DNA of 64,000 bases from Orychophragmus violaceus. Lineage: Eukaryota > Streptophyta > Magnoliopsida > Brassicales > Brassicaceae. Within the stretch, counting starts at the first letter, position 1, and the number at the start of each line of letters is the position of its first letter. The stretch lies in contig CM058234.1 in assembly GCA_030180135.1 (NCBI GenBank), positions 992,001 to 1,056,000 on the forward strand. Reading direction: 5' to 3'. A model generated the notes under the pieces. That model was not told the origin of the DNA and did no database searches. It worked only from the letters and a program-made list of their open reading frames with translations. A program made the translations under genes and the position numbers. Of this stretch, positions 1 to 11,831 are shown one piece after another.

Positions 1-134
1 CAAGCAATTTTCCCGAGATCAGAAAAAGAAGAAAACATAGGTCAGGAAAGAGATCTATCTTTCTATAATTGTTAGTGCACTGATTATCTTACCATAGATT
101 ATCTTACCATAGCTTACCATAACATTATCAACCA

Positions 135-770
135 GGACTCAAGAAGCATTGCATTGTGCAAAGCAAATAGCTTATCTAAAGCTACAAACATGCTTGCTTG
201 TTTCGCTTCAAACGCTTCCTGCCAAAAAGAAAGAGATTGTTAAATCGGTTTATAGTGATCTACTTGCTTTGCTGTGCTTTAAAAAGTTTGTTAAAAGCGA
301 CTTACTTGAGCTGCCAACATTGATTTTGAATTCTCAAACAGGTGATTATGAACCTGTTGAAGTTGTTCTTGCCGCTTTGCAAGATCTTCTTGTTGCTCCT
401 GACTAAATTCCACAAAACGTTGTAATGTACTCCTACTCTTTGGTAATGCCTCACTCTGAAACTGGTTGAGAGACTGAATACTCTCAATGGCCACCGATTG
501 CCCCTCCAAAAGCTTTTGTTGTTTATCCAGTGTACTATTAGTCATAGTTCCAATTAAACTGGTCTGATTCTCCAAGGCAGTCATTTTATTCGTCATCTTT
601 TCTCCAAGTACGTTTATCTCTCCACCAATTTGCCTTGTATCGTTCTTCAACTTATCCACACCTTCCTTAACGACAGTAACAGTATCATCCAGTTTCTTCT
701 TCCATGGCCATTTTCTTGCGATCCATCTACACAAACATATTTGAACATTTATCAGGCCTAAAATTATCAA
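135..770 (-). pseudogene. GEX1: GEX1/KAR5-like gamete-expressed protein, partial
   Basis: Two exons of a nuclear-envelope/gamete fusion protein of the GEX1 (KAR5) family can be read on the minus strand. The larger exon (about 770 to 306) encodes a coiled-coil region rich in Lys, Glu and Gln with the stretches TLQRFVEFSQEQQEDLAKRQ and LFENSKSMLAAQ. It ends at a good donor (CAA then gtaag). After an intron of about 87 bases, a second exon (218 to 135) starts behind an AG acceptor and reads on in frame as EAFEAKQASMFVALDKLF, again as in GEX1. The cysteine-rich N-terminus and the C-terminal membrane segments are not found, and nothing coding is clear in the remaining 134 bases to the window edge. 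GEX1 acts in karyogamy and gametophyte development. The upstream exon edge is uncertain. I infer a fragment or pseudogene, although a gene continuing beyond the window with a long intron cannot be excluded. Confidence 0.7.
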
Positions 771-933
771 TCATCAATCAGAAATCATTTACAATTGCAA
801 TATACACTCAAAATCAGAAATCAAATGGCAGATAGGTTTGAAATATCAGATCAATCATCAATCGAAAATCATTTAGGATTGCAATATACAATCAAAATCA
901 GAAATCAAATGGCAGATAGGTTTGAAAAAATCA
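766..933. repeat. 84-bp tandem duplication, two copies
   Basis: Copies at about 766-849 and 850-933 share the segment that begins ATCAATCATCAATC and contains GCAATATAC and AATGGCAGATAGGTTTGAAA. They differ at only a few positions. The duplication lies just upstream (in minus-strand terms) of the GEX1-like fragment. The rest of 934-1330 shows no gene I recognise. Confidence 0.85.
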
Positions 934-1339
934 GAGATCCAGAGCAGAGACTACGAACGGTCGCAATGGACAGGAAAACTCAAATCCAAATGTTACATGC
1001 GACGATCCATCTCAATGACCTTACCGGGTTCGACATCGGGGAAGCTCTCATCATCTGTCGCGGTTATGTTGCACCGGAAACCTCAGCGACGATGAATCGC
1101 AGTTTCCAGTGTTATCTACGCCTCTCCGTTGAGCTCGGCTACGAATCTGGAGGACGATGATATCGGAAAAGAGACTCGATAAGAGAAGCGAAATGGCGGC
1201 ATTGCCGCTAGGCCTACGAGTTTTTTAGAGAAATTATACAGGAAAAATGAAAACCAAAAGAGAGAATAAAGATGACTCAGCATCACATGTGGAAGATTGT
1301 TATAATCTGATTGGGCTTTCACCTTTTTTCATTTATTGA

Positions 1340-3212
1340 CATGGCAACACCAGAGGGCTTAAGGGGGCTGAGGTGGCAACACCTTGTGAGGCACTAGCTC
1401 CATTATTGTATTGATTCTGACACGATCCAATTCGCTCTTCTGATCCATCTCAATGGATCCATATTCCAAGAACTTATGCGACTTCTCCCATGTCCATTGT
1501 TAAATTTGACTTCCGACCCAAGTCTCATAAGACTTAAGCGACAAAACGTCGTTTATGAGATTAAGTATGTTCTAAACATATGGTATTGAGAATTGCAACT
1601 ACGCTCCCACTTGTTTACTTGTAAACGCACGGTTTCTATTCGTTCCTGATCGAGTCAAAGCCTTTGACCGTTTTAACAGAACATAGATTCCAACTCCAAG
1701 ATGTTTGCTTCAATCTATAAATAGATCGGTGAAGCTAACATGCATACCTAGCATATTTTCGGAGTTGGGGCTCACCATGGCTTCTTTGAATTTCGCATGC
1801 TCGTCACTTTTTCAATGATCAACAGATCATGGCAATCGGTTACGAGAAATCACTCTCGGGTTAGTGATGGATCCATTGGGATCAGCGAATTTCAGGCTCC
1901 ACAGGTGTCGATCCTACAGTACTCTGTAGATCCAACCGCTGCTCTCCCTCAACAGGTTGAACAGCCTCATGTGTTTCTCGAATTTCTCCGAGCTGTACTT
2001 TTACTCCCACTGTTTTATTGGAAAAACAGAGTTCCGAACAACACTTTGTTCTCGGATTGGTTGCAAAAGTACTAAGCCTTGGTTTCCCTAGGACAACCAT
2101 CGAAACAGCACTTATCAGATTTGGGTTCAAGTTTGTTTGTTGACAACTGCCTTACACAAACCTTGCAATCCCAATTAATCAGAAAAACATATTTGGAAAT
2201 CACCCAGTCGACATCCAATGTGGTGTTTTTCACTGATTCTGATAGAAAAATTATATGCGTAAACATATTCATTTTAGAGCGTATTTTAAAAGATAATGGA
2301 AGATTCATGTGACTCATCATTAATCGGAGCATATCCAATAAGATCCGATTCATTCTCTCAGAAACACCATTCAAGGTTTTCAGGAGAGATGAGCTGTGAA
2401 GCGACTTCACACTCACTCAGATGATCACTCAATTCTTGACTCAAGTACTTTCCTCCGCGATCCAATCGAGGATCTCAATACTTTTGTCAAATCGGTTCTA
2501 CACTTCATCTTGGAACTCCTCAAGGGATTCCTGCTCGTGTCTCATCAAATGAACACAGCCATACTTATTGATGCCATCAATAAGGTAATGAAGTACAGAA
2601 GATTTCCTTTGGTACTTATGCTCCTCGGGCCGCATACATCAGTATGTGAAAAGGCCCAATAAGCCTCTGGCCGTTTCTTTTAGCTCTGCTAAAAGGGCCT
2701 TGGTCATTTGGTCCAGTGAACAGAATTCATATCTCAAATGATTAACAATCGAATGAGTCCAAAACTATGGAACTTCTGAATCCGCTTTACTCTGTATGGT
2801 CAAACGACTATGTCAAAGAAAAGTCGAGTTCGAGTCATCAGACTTAAACTTTTAGTATTTGTGTTATATTCTAACTTTCGCTGGTTTAAGATATAAAACC
2901 CATTCCAAACGGGGTGCTACCATATGATATTTCATTAAGATCTAAAGAACAAACTTGTCTTTTATCAAAATGAAAAACGTTCAAATTCTTTACAAGAAGA
3001 TGAAAGACATTTCTGCACAAGGCAGATACATAGTAGCAATTACTTAATTTCTAAAACCAAGTATGAAAGGCTCCTACAAGTGGAGAATCTCTACGGCTCA
3101 TGCAACAACCATTGCTTCATACCAGACACGCAGTTCCACTTGTCCTTTCTTCAACGTTCTACTGTTGCTTAGGCCCTGTATATTTCCAAAATATCAGTAC
3201 CACAACTAGTAT
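1340..3212 (-). mobile_element. Ty1/copia pol remnants, degenerate
   Basis: The minus strand downstream of the copia gag keeps scattered, frameshifted pieces of copia polyprotein. At about 2950-3200 is a decayed GAG-pre-integrase region. At about 2330-2660 is integrase-like text. At 2072-2416 is the segment NGVSERMNRILLDMLRLMMS followed by EPKSDKCCFDGCPRETKA, which corresponds to the late integrase core and the region after it in Brassicaceae copia elements. At 1595-1615 (minus) a purine run AAGTGGGAG resembles a polypurine tract. Reverse transcriptase and RNase H are not recoverable as frames. No 3' LTR matching the LTR at 5725-6399 was found here, so the element is truncated or rearranged. 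Confidence 0.65.
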
Positions 3213-4073
3213 CTAATACATACGTAGAACTTGAAGTAATAACACAATACCTGAAGAAGAAGTACCATACATATCCTTCATCTCTTGAGAATCTTCCAAG
3301 AATTTAATGCAATCTCTCTTCCAATGCCCTGATTCATCACAATAGAAGCATTTTATAACACCAGATGGGCCGGACTTGGGCTTATAAGATGACACATGCT
3401 TATCCTGATTCCAAATCTGGACGGCCCTGCCTCTACCCTTGTCATCACAAGATTTCTCAAATCTTTTACCCTTTGTGATGTCTTGCTCTGCTGTTTTGAT
3501 CATGCCATGCAGCTCAGTCAACGTCTTCGTCAATTTATTCTTGATATAGCTTTTGACAAACTTATCATAACTAGACGGCAGTGACTGCAGAATGATGTCA
3601 GTGGCCAACTCTAAACTGACAGGACATTCCAGTTTCCCCAGGTTATCAATGTAACCCATCATTTTAATGACATGAGGACTCACTGGAGCATCCTCTGGTA
3701 GCTTGCACCCAGTGAGAGACTTCACCATCTGGAATCTCTCAACTCGTGCCATATCCTGGAACTTCAGTTTCAGGCTGGTGATCATCTCTATTGGCGACTC
3801 CATGTTCTCGTATTGACTCTTCAAGTCCGAGTTCATGGTAGCCAACATCAGACCACGCACATCTACCACATCAATATAATGCTTATTCCAAGCATCATAT
3901 ACTGCATTCGAGTGATTGGTCCCAAGCCTTTCTGGAAGAGCTTTCTCAAGGACATAGTCCTTACTCTCCTGCTTGAGGACTAATCTCAAATTGCGATACC
4001 AATCCAGGAAATTTGACCCATTTAACTTGTCCTTCTCAAGGACGGGTCGTAACGAGAAGGTAGTTTTAGACAT
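3213..4073 (-). CDS. Ty1/copia gag-like protein
   Basis: This 286-residue frame begins MSKTTFSLRPVLEKDKLNGS and has the classic copia gag layout: an N-terminal (K/L)NGSNFLDW motif, a central helical UBN2-type gag region, and a CCHC zinc knuckle near residues 240-255 (CFYCDESGHWKRDC). It would package element RNA into virus-like particles. Upstream on the same strand lies a leader of about 1.6 kb and a tRNA-Met-type primer binding site at 5711-5724. Downstream, pol is decayed, so the element cannot move by itself. The gag frame itself is intact, which stands out against the broken pol. Confidence 0.85.
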   Translation of the reverse strand: MSKTTFSLRPVLEKDKLNGSNFLDWYRNLRLVLKQESKDYVLEKALPERLGTNHSNAVYDAWNKHYIDVVDVRGLMLATMNSDLKSQYENMESPIEMITSLKLKFQDMARVERFQMVKSLTGCKLPEDAPVSPHVIKMMGYIDNLGKLECPVSLELATDIILQSLPSSYDKFVKSYIKNKLTKTLTELHGMIKTAEQDITKGKRFEKSCDDKGRGRAVQIWNQDKHVSSYKPKSGPSGVIKCFYCDESGHWKRDCIKFLEDSQEMKDMYGTSSSGIVLLLQVLRMY

Positions 4074-5167
4074 AGGCTGAAAATTTTAATCAAAAAAATT
4101 TTAGTTATGATTTCAGGAAATGAGGAATCTTATCCAATAAGAAAACTCGCATTATATTCAAACAATGTTTCCTCTATGAATATAATAATCCAAGATCCAT
4201 ACATCACTAAAATCTGAGTGGACGACTCGTCATCACCCAGAGTTTAGTAATCTAGGTAAGCAAACCATTGCTAATTGTAATCAGTACAACTCTTGGTCGT
4301 AGATGAGACAATCCATGTTTCATCTACTCTGATGTCTCTGGGCCCAGAACTTCTGATAGTCCAGTCAAGTAAACCAATCTCTTCTGTCTTGTGATCATTG
4401 ACAGTCGCACTGCAAGTCTATCAATGACCATCTGCCTTACTCATGTTGCAGTGGATACCAAGGACTCCAAGACTATCCAACAAACGACACGAGTCTTGAC
4501 AGTAGACAAGATTGGGCAAGACATCAATATCACTTGATATTTAGTTGAGGAAATGGAACTTTAAAAGATTAGTAATTCAATCTCTTAGGTCATGCAATAG
4601 TTGATGTCAAGCACTGCAAGACCATCAACACTACTACATGCCTTACTCATGTAATTGTGGACACCAAGCTCTTGGCAAGACTATCCAACAACGAAACGAG
4701 TCTTGACAGTTGACCATATTGAATAACTAAGCTTCGGTCTAACACACATCCAATGTGTATTAAATAGGTTCAGAACATTTTTAACTTTTAATTTCAATTA
4801 AGTTTTACTTGTTCTAATTTAAGTGGGTTAGGTCATTTGGTTCGGTTTTTCAATCATCTGGTTCAAAACCAAACGATTACGGTTCGCATCGTCACCACGC
4901 GCATCGACTGACACACTTGGTCGACATTTGATATGCAACCTTTACCAACCCTATAACCGGTCTTAGACCAATTGCGATAACTGGTCTAATCTAATTGAAC
5001 CGACTTATCCAATCAAACTGATCTTAACTAATCAAATCGGTTTATTCCAATTGAGATAACTAATTCAATCCAATTGAATCAATTCATCCAATTTAAACCG
5101 ATCTGACCTACCTTAACCAAGCATGATAACCAATTCAATCCAATTGAACCGATTAACCAATCGCAAG

Positions 5168-5577
5168 GACTGTGTCGACCGACACTAAAACTGTGTCGAT
5201 CGATACAGTAGGGTATCAGGGAATTTTAATCGAATTAAACCGATATAACCATGCGAGATAACCGGTTCAATCCAATTGAACCGATCTATCCTTTCGCACA
5301 GCCTGTGTCGATCGATGCACCCAGTGTGTCGATCGACACAGTGCGATTTCTAAATCGAAACCCATTGTTTTAATTAGGCGAATTCGCGGTGCATCGATCG
5401 ACACAAACTTGTGTCGATCGACGCTATGCGAAAACACAATTGCTTTTGCATTTTCGCGCTGCATCGATCGATGCACCCAGTGCACCGATCGATGCTGTGC
5501 GAAAACCCTAAATCAGTTTTGCCGTTTTCGCGTTACATCGATCGACACACCCAGTGCATCGATCGATGCTGTGCGAA
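5168..5577. repeat. Array of paired CGATCG-centred quasi-palindromes
   Basis: About ten units of 14-18 bases with the form TG(T/C)(G/A)TCGATCGA(C/T)(A/G)CA occur as five pairs. The first pair is at about 5172-5212, the next at about 5304-5342, then 5391-5426, 5461-5495 and 5535-5570. In the later pairs the linker is ACCCAG or AAACT, and each pair is followed by TGTGCGAAAAC or a close variant. Two more units lie inside the adjacent LTR (6092-6131) and another just beyond it (6405-6421). Confidence 0.85.
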
Positions 5578-5710
5578 AACACAGTTCTTCGTTTTCGATA
5601 TTAACAAATCTGAGATTCTTATTAACAAAACGAATCCTAGCTAGCATCAATTCAATCAAAATGCCATTTAATCGAATTCTAGGCTACTGATTCAATCTAT
5701 TAAACCATAT

Positions 5711-5724
5711 GGCTCTGATACCAC
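5711..5724 (-). promoter_or_regulatory. Primer binding site of the copia element
   Basis: On the minus strand the sequence reads TGGTATCAGAGCC, complementary to the 3' end of initiator tRNA-Met, and directly follows the LTR end (…CCAACAG read towards it). This is the site where reverse transcription would start and fixes the element's orientation as minus. Confidence 0.8.
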
Positions 5725-6399
5725 TGTTGGATTCCCTAGGATCCTGGGTCTAGGTGATTGAATCTAAGAACTGACCTCGTGATTACCTGTAGATTGGCAG
5801 CGGAAGAATGAGCAGGTAAACGAGATCTAGAGCGCCTCAATCGTTGCGCCTCTATCGTAGTCCACACGCACACAATCTGGAATCCGCCGGGATGCTAGTG
5901 CCGGGAATCGGATCTCCTGTGGATCTTGAGTTTCTGTGTCTCTGCTTTCTCTCTGAGAAGCAACACCGACGGCCAGGGCTCAGGTCGATCATATAAGACA
6001 TTATATATATCGACCTGGGATGACCTGACCACCTGCGGGTCAAACCCGGCTCGTTTAAGTCATTAACTCAAAACTTCAGTCTCGAGGCCCGATGTGCATC
6101 GATCGATGCACATACTGCATCGATCGACACACCTCTTCAAAACTCAATTCAATGTGTATCCAATACACATTGATCGGATCATATGCCAATGATCAATCCC
6201 ACACAAGGTGTATCCAGCTTGCTTAGGTGTGTGACCCTGTAGGTTCACACGATACTAGAAATGAGTTAGAACTCATTTGTCATAAGCGGTCTCTAGCAAA
6301 ACATTATGACTACCTAGTATCACATGAATTGTCCGATCTCGACAATGCAACTATCTTTAGAGTAAGTACAATGTGATTTCAGGACACAATCCCAACAAC
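5725..6399 (-). repeat. 5' LTR of the copia element
   Basis: The 675-base block begins TGTTGG and ends CCAACA on the plus strand, a 6-base terminal inverted repeat typical of copia LTRs, and it abuts the primer binding site. It contains two CGATCG quasi-palindromes (6092-6131). No second copy was found in the window, so the 3' LTR is missing or too diverged to see. Confidence 0.7.
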
Positions 6400-7560
6400 A
6401 CATTGTGCATCGATCGACACACGAGTGAGATGGGCTTATCTTCGGCGGTTTAATGAAGTTTGGATATTGCACTTTGGCCCAGAAGTTTCCAAGAATTACA
6501 AAGAAGCCCCAATCGTGATTAGGCCTTCATAATTATGTTTTTACATCAGATTTAGATACGCTTTACTTACGCTTTCATACTTTAAGCATAGAGATTTTAG
6601 AGCTTTTGGGGCTGATCTAATCATGTACTGCTTCCTGTTTTTGGAGAAGATTTTGAACCCCTTTAATCTTTACTCTTTATGCAATCTATTAATCCATTGA
6701 TTATGTTTTCATTATCTATGTCTGAGTAGATTCATAGTTAGGTTTAGGGATTTTCATAGGGATTTCATGACTTGCTAGATTTATTTATTTCAGTTAAGGA
6801 TTCATAACTTATTTGTTCTTCAACCTTGATTGAGCTTAATACTAGTTTCTAACCTAATCACTTAGAATCTAGATCTTAGGTTGTTAAATTGACACGAAAG
6901 TGTGATTTAGAATCTGAACTATTTAGGTTGAGCAATTGAATTACTCGCAAAGAAATTTGGTTTAATTGAATTGTGAACATATCGAACATGAACTCTAGGC
7001 TAGTTTAATCTGTTATGAATTACAAAGAAATTTGGATTTCTGCTATTAGACTTAGAGAATTCTCATAACGAAAGTTGGTTATTTATATATCCGTGTTTGA
7101 GTTCTAGAACCGTACTTAATTTGATCCTGACTGATTATCTGATCTGCTTGTCTGATTTTCTGAGAACTCCCTAGACTTAGCGCTTTTAGTTAATTGCTTT
7201 CAAACCAATCCTGCTACTGATTTACTTTTCTGCTTTGCTTTTTAGTTTCTCACTACTTTCACCTAGTTTAACTTGACCGTTCTTAAATCTATCGTTGCCT
7301 AGAGTCTATGTGGATTCGATACCCTATATACTATAATTGCATTGACTGTGCACTTGCAGTAGAATGGGATTAAAACTTAGAGCCTATCACTTCTCCTTAT
7401 GAATCTCTCTTTTCCCTTCGACAAAAACCATAGATCATTTGAGATTCTTGTAGATCCAAGAATTCCAAGCTGCGATTCTTCGTGTTTCGAAAGCTTTGAA
7501 GAGATCCAAACACTTGCATGTCACATAAGGTGACCGATCCGAACCTCTCTCTTCTGTACC
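6400..7560. mobile_element. Probable LTR-retrotransposon non-coding remnant
   Basis: No gene is found. The AT-rich sequence contains repeated text such as ATTACAAAGAAATTTGGATTT. Near 7310-7380 it carries a GTGGATTCGATACCC ... GACTGTGCACTTGCAGTA motif, which resembles the regions around LTR ends of Athila/Tat-type gypsy elements. The assignment is by resemblance only and the borders are unknown. The stretch from about 7400 to 7708 is probably the promoter and 5' UTR of the APD-like gene that starts at 7709. Confidence 0.3.
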
Positions 7561-7820
7561 TTTACCAAGTCTTCTTTCTCTCCAATTTTGTCAATCCACC
7601 ATTCAACGTGAAGATGAAGAAGCCCACTCGTCGTTCAATTTGATCGGTCCTTAAGTCTAACCCCAAACCTGTTGTTAGAGGTTTTAACTTCTTCAAATCT
7701 ATTTCATTATGTCGCTCCCGTTTTCTCTCTCGTGCTCTTCTTCTTCTCCGCCTATAACTCGCGAAGAAAGTGGTTACATTCGTTTTGAACACGGCCAAGA
7801 GAACGGTTTCGATCATCGTG

Positions 7821-8191
7821 TGATACAACAAAACCGTGCTTTGTTGTTTAGAATGTAAAGATAGCGAATTAATGTTCTTAAAACACGAATTCACACAACT
7901 CACTCAGAGATTCAAGGTAGAATGCTCTTACGTGATAGCCAAGTAAACGAGGTAGAAGAAGAGTTGAAGAAGATTGAATGAATTCTTTTTATGATATCTC
8001 CAAAACAACTACTCGTATCTTCTTATATAACAACGTGAGTCGTTATCAAGAGATTACGATAACACCAAACAAAGATTACGATAACACCAACAATATAAAA
8101 TATAAACACCAAAACCATTAGCTAACCAACTCGTGATTAACCCGACTAAACCAGCTGACGAGAGTAAACCGGCAGCTTCTTTCCTACATCA
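7821..8191 (-). repeat. 3' LTR of the gypsy chromovirus
   Basis: This 371-base direct repeat is matched by 13244-13614. Differences I can see are at about 7988 (T versus A in AATTCTTxTTATG), about 8051 (A versus T) and about 8145 (G versus A). The preceding 5 bases TCGTG are the target-site duplication. Confidence 0.93.
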
Positions 8192-8224
8192 AATCTCCCC
8201 CCCCCCTCCGAAGAAACCTTGTCC

Positions 8225-11200
8225 TCAAGGTTTGAACAAAGGATACTTCCTCTGTAACTCATATAAAAACTCCCAAGTGGCTTCCTCCGCTTGTTGATTG
8301 CTCCACTGAACGAGAACCATTGTAGCCGGTTTCCCTTGGCGGTTAACCATCTTACGTTCAAGAACTCGGATGGGCTCTTTCACCAACACGTCGTGAGCAA
8401 TAGAGGGCAGCTCGTTTGTTGTTTGTACATTTCCCACATGCAGCTTGAGCTGTGAAACGTGAAAGACGGGATGGATTTGAGAAGTCGAAGGGAACTCGAG
8501 TTTATAAGCTACTGCTCCACACTTATCAATCACTTTATACGGACCAAAGTATTTCGGAGATAGCTTCTGATTTGAGCGCATCACAACTGACTGCTGTCTA
8601 TACGGCTGCAGCTTAATCTAAACGTAGTCACCAATGTCCAAGCTTCTATCGGTTCGATGCTGATCCGCGAATTGCTTCATACGGTGATGTGCTCTCAGAA
8701 GGTGGAACTTCAAGATCATGAGCATGTTTTCCCTTTCCAGCAACGTCTTACTCACCACTGCAATCTTCGTTTCCCCGGGAAGATATGGTAAGTGTTGCGG
8801 CTGCGTTTGACCATACATTTCCTCATACATAGTCATTTGAATGGCCGTATGGAAATTGGGATTATACCAAAACTCAGCTAGGGGAAGCCATTTACTCCAC
8901 AAATGAGGTCGATCACTGCACATACACCTCAAATAAGTCTCTAGACATCGATTCACGACCTCCGTTTGACCATCGCTCTTGTGGATAATATGCGCTGGAC
9001 ATGTTCAAAGCGACTCCCTGAAGCGTGAATAACTCTGTCCAAAAATCGATAAGGAACATAGAGTCTCGATCACTTACAATAGATCTAGGGAATCCATGTA
9101 GTTTGAAGATGTTATCGAGGAATGCTTGAGCTATAGAAACTGCGGTATATGGATGAGCGAGAGCAACAAAGTGTGCCGCTTTGCTTAGCCGATCCACGAC
9201 AACAAATATGACTATCTTACCGAAAGAAGGAGGCAGTCCGTCGATGAAATCCATCGAGATGTCAGTCCATAATGCTTCAGGAATAGGAAGGGGTTGAAGC
9301 AGACCCGGTGATGCGGATGTATCATACTTATATTGCTGACAGATATTATAGCTTCGTATGTAAGATTGAATGTCCTTAGCCATACCTTTCCAATAGAATA
9401 GTCCCTTGACACGCTGGTGAGTAGCGTCTCGACCGGAGTGGCCTCCGCTGCCAGAACAGTGCAACCATTCCAAGATGGTGTTGCGTATTGCCAAGTCTTG
9501 AGGGACCACGATCTTGCTTTTGCGTCGGCGTATGTTCAGTACCCACGAGTAGTGCCTTTTAGCCTGCGGATTTGATTTCAGCAACTCTATTATCCCCTTG
9601 ATCACCAAATCAGACTCGTAACTCTCTTTAATCTGTTGCAACAAATCGCAGTTGAGTACTGTCATAGCCATATAGAGAATTTCAGCACCTTCTACCCGAG
9701 ATAGAGCATCCGCAGCAATATTGTCTTTTCCTTGACGATATTGTATTTCATAGTCAAACTCCAATAACTTTGGAAGCCACTGCTGCTGAACCGGAGTATT
9801 TAACCGTTGCTCCAACAAGTATTTCAAACTTCTCTGATCCGTCTTGATCACAAAGTGTCCCATAAGCAAATAATGGCGCCATTTTTGAACTGCAAATACT
9901 ACAGCAAGAAGTTCTTTCTCATAAATCGAAAGGTTCAACTGTTTACCTTTAAGGTGCCTACTGATATAGGCTAGAGGATGACCATCCTGGAGTAGGACCG
10001 CGCCAATACCTTGACTACAGGCATCAGTCTCCACCACTAACGGCTTATCAAACCAAGGAAGAGCCAAAACAGGCGCCTGACAAAACTTGCTTTAACTCGG
10101 AGAAAGCTGTCATTGCTTCTTATGACCATACGAAACAGTCTTTCTTTGTGAGAGCTGTTAATGGTCGAGCTATTGTTCCGAAGTTCTTAACGAACCTTCT
10201 ATAGTAACCCGCCAAGCCTAAGAAGCCGCGAAGTTGCTTAAGTGACTTTGGAACTGGCCATTCCGAGACAGCCCTGATCTTGCTAGGATCGGTGGCAATA
10301 CCATCGGACGAGATGTAATGTCCTAAGTACTCGACCTTCCTAGTTCCAAACGTACATTTACTCTCCTTGGCGTAAAGGTTGTGCTGCCACATAAGCTCCA
10401 AGACGTGACGCAAATGTTCCTTGTGAAGATCCATTGAAGAGCTGTATATTAAAATATCGTCAAAGAAGATAAGAACAAATTTCCGCAACACGCTTTTGAA
10501 AACAAAGTTCATTAGTCCTTGAAAGGTTGCAGGAGCGTTAGTGAGGCCAAACGGCATAACAAGATACTTGTAATGCCCGCTGTGGGTTTTAAAGTCTGTT
10601 TTATAAACATCCTGAGGTGCCATCCTTACTTGGTGATACCCTGCTCGAAGATCGATCTTAGAGTAAACACACGACCCACCTAATTCATCCATTAGGTCCT
10701 CAATCAGTGGTATGGGAAACCTGTTTTTAACGGTCATACCATTAAGACCTCTGTAGTCGACGCATAGTCGCCAAGTCCCATCTTTTTTCTTGACTAACAC
10801 AACCGGTGATGCAAAAGAGCTTGAACTATCGCGAATTGTTCCTGCATCCAACAGCTCTTGAACTATTTTGTCTATCTCATTTTTGATGGATAGCATATCG
10901 GTAAGGCCGTTGATTAACCGGGTTAGATCCTTCAGTTAAGGGAATTCTATGATCATGTGTAGGTCGAGATGGTGGCAGTGAAGTTGGCTCCTCAAATACA
11001 TCTGTGAAGTCCCTTAACACCTCCTGTAATACCGGTTCTACAATTGTGTCAGTTGTACACAGAACCGCATGCGTCTCCTCTACAACTTCTTGCACACAAA
11101 GCATAGCAAGTTGTATTTGCTCGTCTTGGAATTTGTTGAGCTTAGCCGCCTTTAATTCCCTGACAGAGCCACGCTTAATGCCATGTAACAGCACCTTTCT

Positions 11201-11736
11201 CTGATCCCATCGAAACTGCATTTCAAGTTTTTTGAAATCCCAAGTAATAGGGCCCAAAGTCTCCAGCCATTGTACACCAAGTACCATATCACACCCCCTA
11301 ATGGTAAGCCTAACATGTCATCTTCCCATTCTGTTCCACCAAAACTACACTGAAATTTCTCTATTTTAGAGTTAACTCCCAGCTTTCGTCCATCTGCTAC
11401 GGCTACATTAGCTATACTTGTTGGCAACAAGGTACAGCCAAGCTTCTCAGCCACCTGTGTATCCACAAAATTGTGTGTGGATCCAGAGTCAATTAGAATA
11501 AACAGTGCACACTTACCATGAAATCCTTTTACTCGCATAGTTTGGTAGCCTGTTAGTCCAGATACTGCATTTACTAATATGTGAGCACAACAATGGTCAT
11601 CAGTGTTCTCGACTTCTTCTTCCTCAACCACTACGCCTTCATCTTCTCCGTCGTCCTCAACGTCCATCATAAAAAGTTGCATTTTTTGTGCTTGAGATAA
11701 TGTCCAGGAGTGTATTTCTTTTCGCAAAAGTAGCAT
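8225..11736 (-). pseudogene. Gypsy pol: protease, RT, RNase H, integrase, chromodomain
   Basis: Six successive minus-strand frames together make one chromovirus polyprotein. The first (11736-11152) has the aspartic protease motif LIDSGSTHNF. The next ones (11287-10877 and 10896-10120) hold reverse transcriptase with LCVDYRGLN and the catalytic FFDD. Frame 10067-8913 has RNase H (VVETDACSQGIGAVL) and the integrase zinc finger and core (DFIDGLPPSFG, VDRLSKAAHF). Frame 8956-8618 continues integrase. Frame 8584-8225 ends with a chromodomain-like tail (VLVQWSNQQAEEATWEF). Adjacent frames overlap or abut in different phases, so single-base indels or small changes separate them. The product could not be made as one protein from this copy. 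Confidence 0.88.
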
Positions 11737-11831
11737 AAACCCTCAGCCCTTCGCCTGCTCATCTCCTCTTTAGAAAGGAATGGTCGTGCTTGGCTTGGCT
11801 TATCTCTCGGCTTATCCGTTTGTAAAGGAGT

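Larger units (their letters stand above)
4074..5724 (-). other. Copia leader region with repeated motifs
   Basis: No gene is seen. The left part carries two related stretches around a shared theme (CTGCAAG...CATCAACAC, about 4410-4700). From about 4950 to 5290 a degenerate repeat occurs several times as GATAAC, then TTCAATCCAATTGAACCGAT. From 5168 to 5577 the paired CGATCG quasi-palindromes described separately are found. The span ends at a primer binding site. I read it as the 5' untranslated leader of the minus-strand copia element. Confidence 0.55.

Noticed and set aside
795..1160. Plus-strand 121-codon frame with a repeated NQMADRFEK peptide
   Set aside because: The peptide repeat only reflects the 84-bp DNA duplication, and no domain or promoter supports a gene.
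1797..2662. Plus-strand frames across the copia pol remnant
   Set aside because: The opposite strand matches copia integrase in scattered frames, so these are shadows.
5168..5577. CRISPR array
   Set aside because: This is eukaryotic DNA; repeats are short palindromes with near-constant linkers rather than unique spacers, and no cas genes exist.
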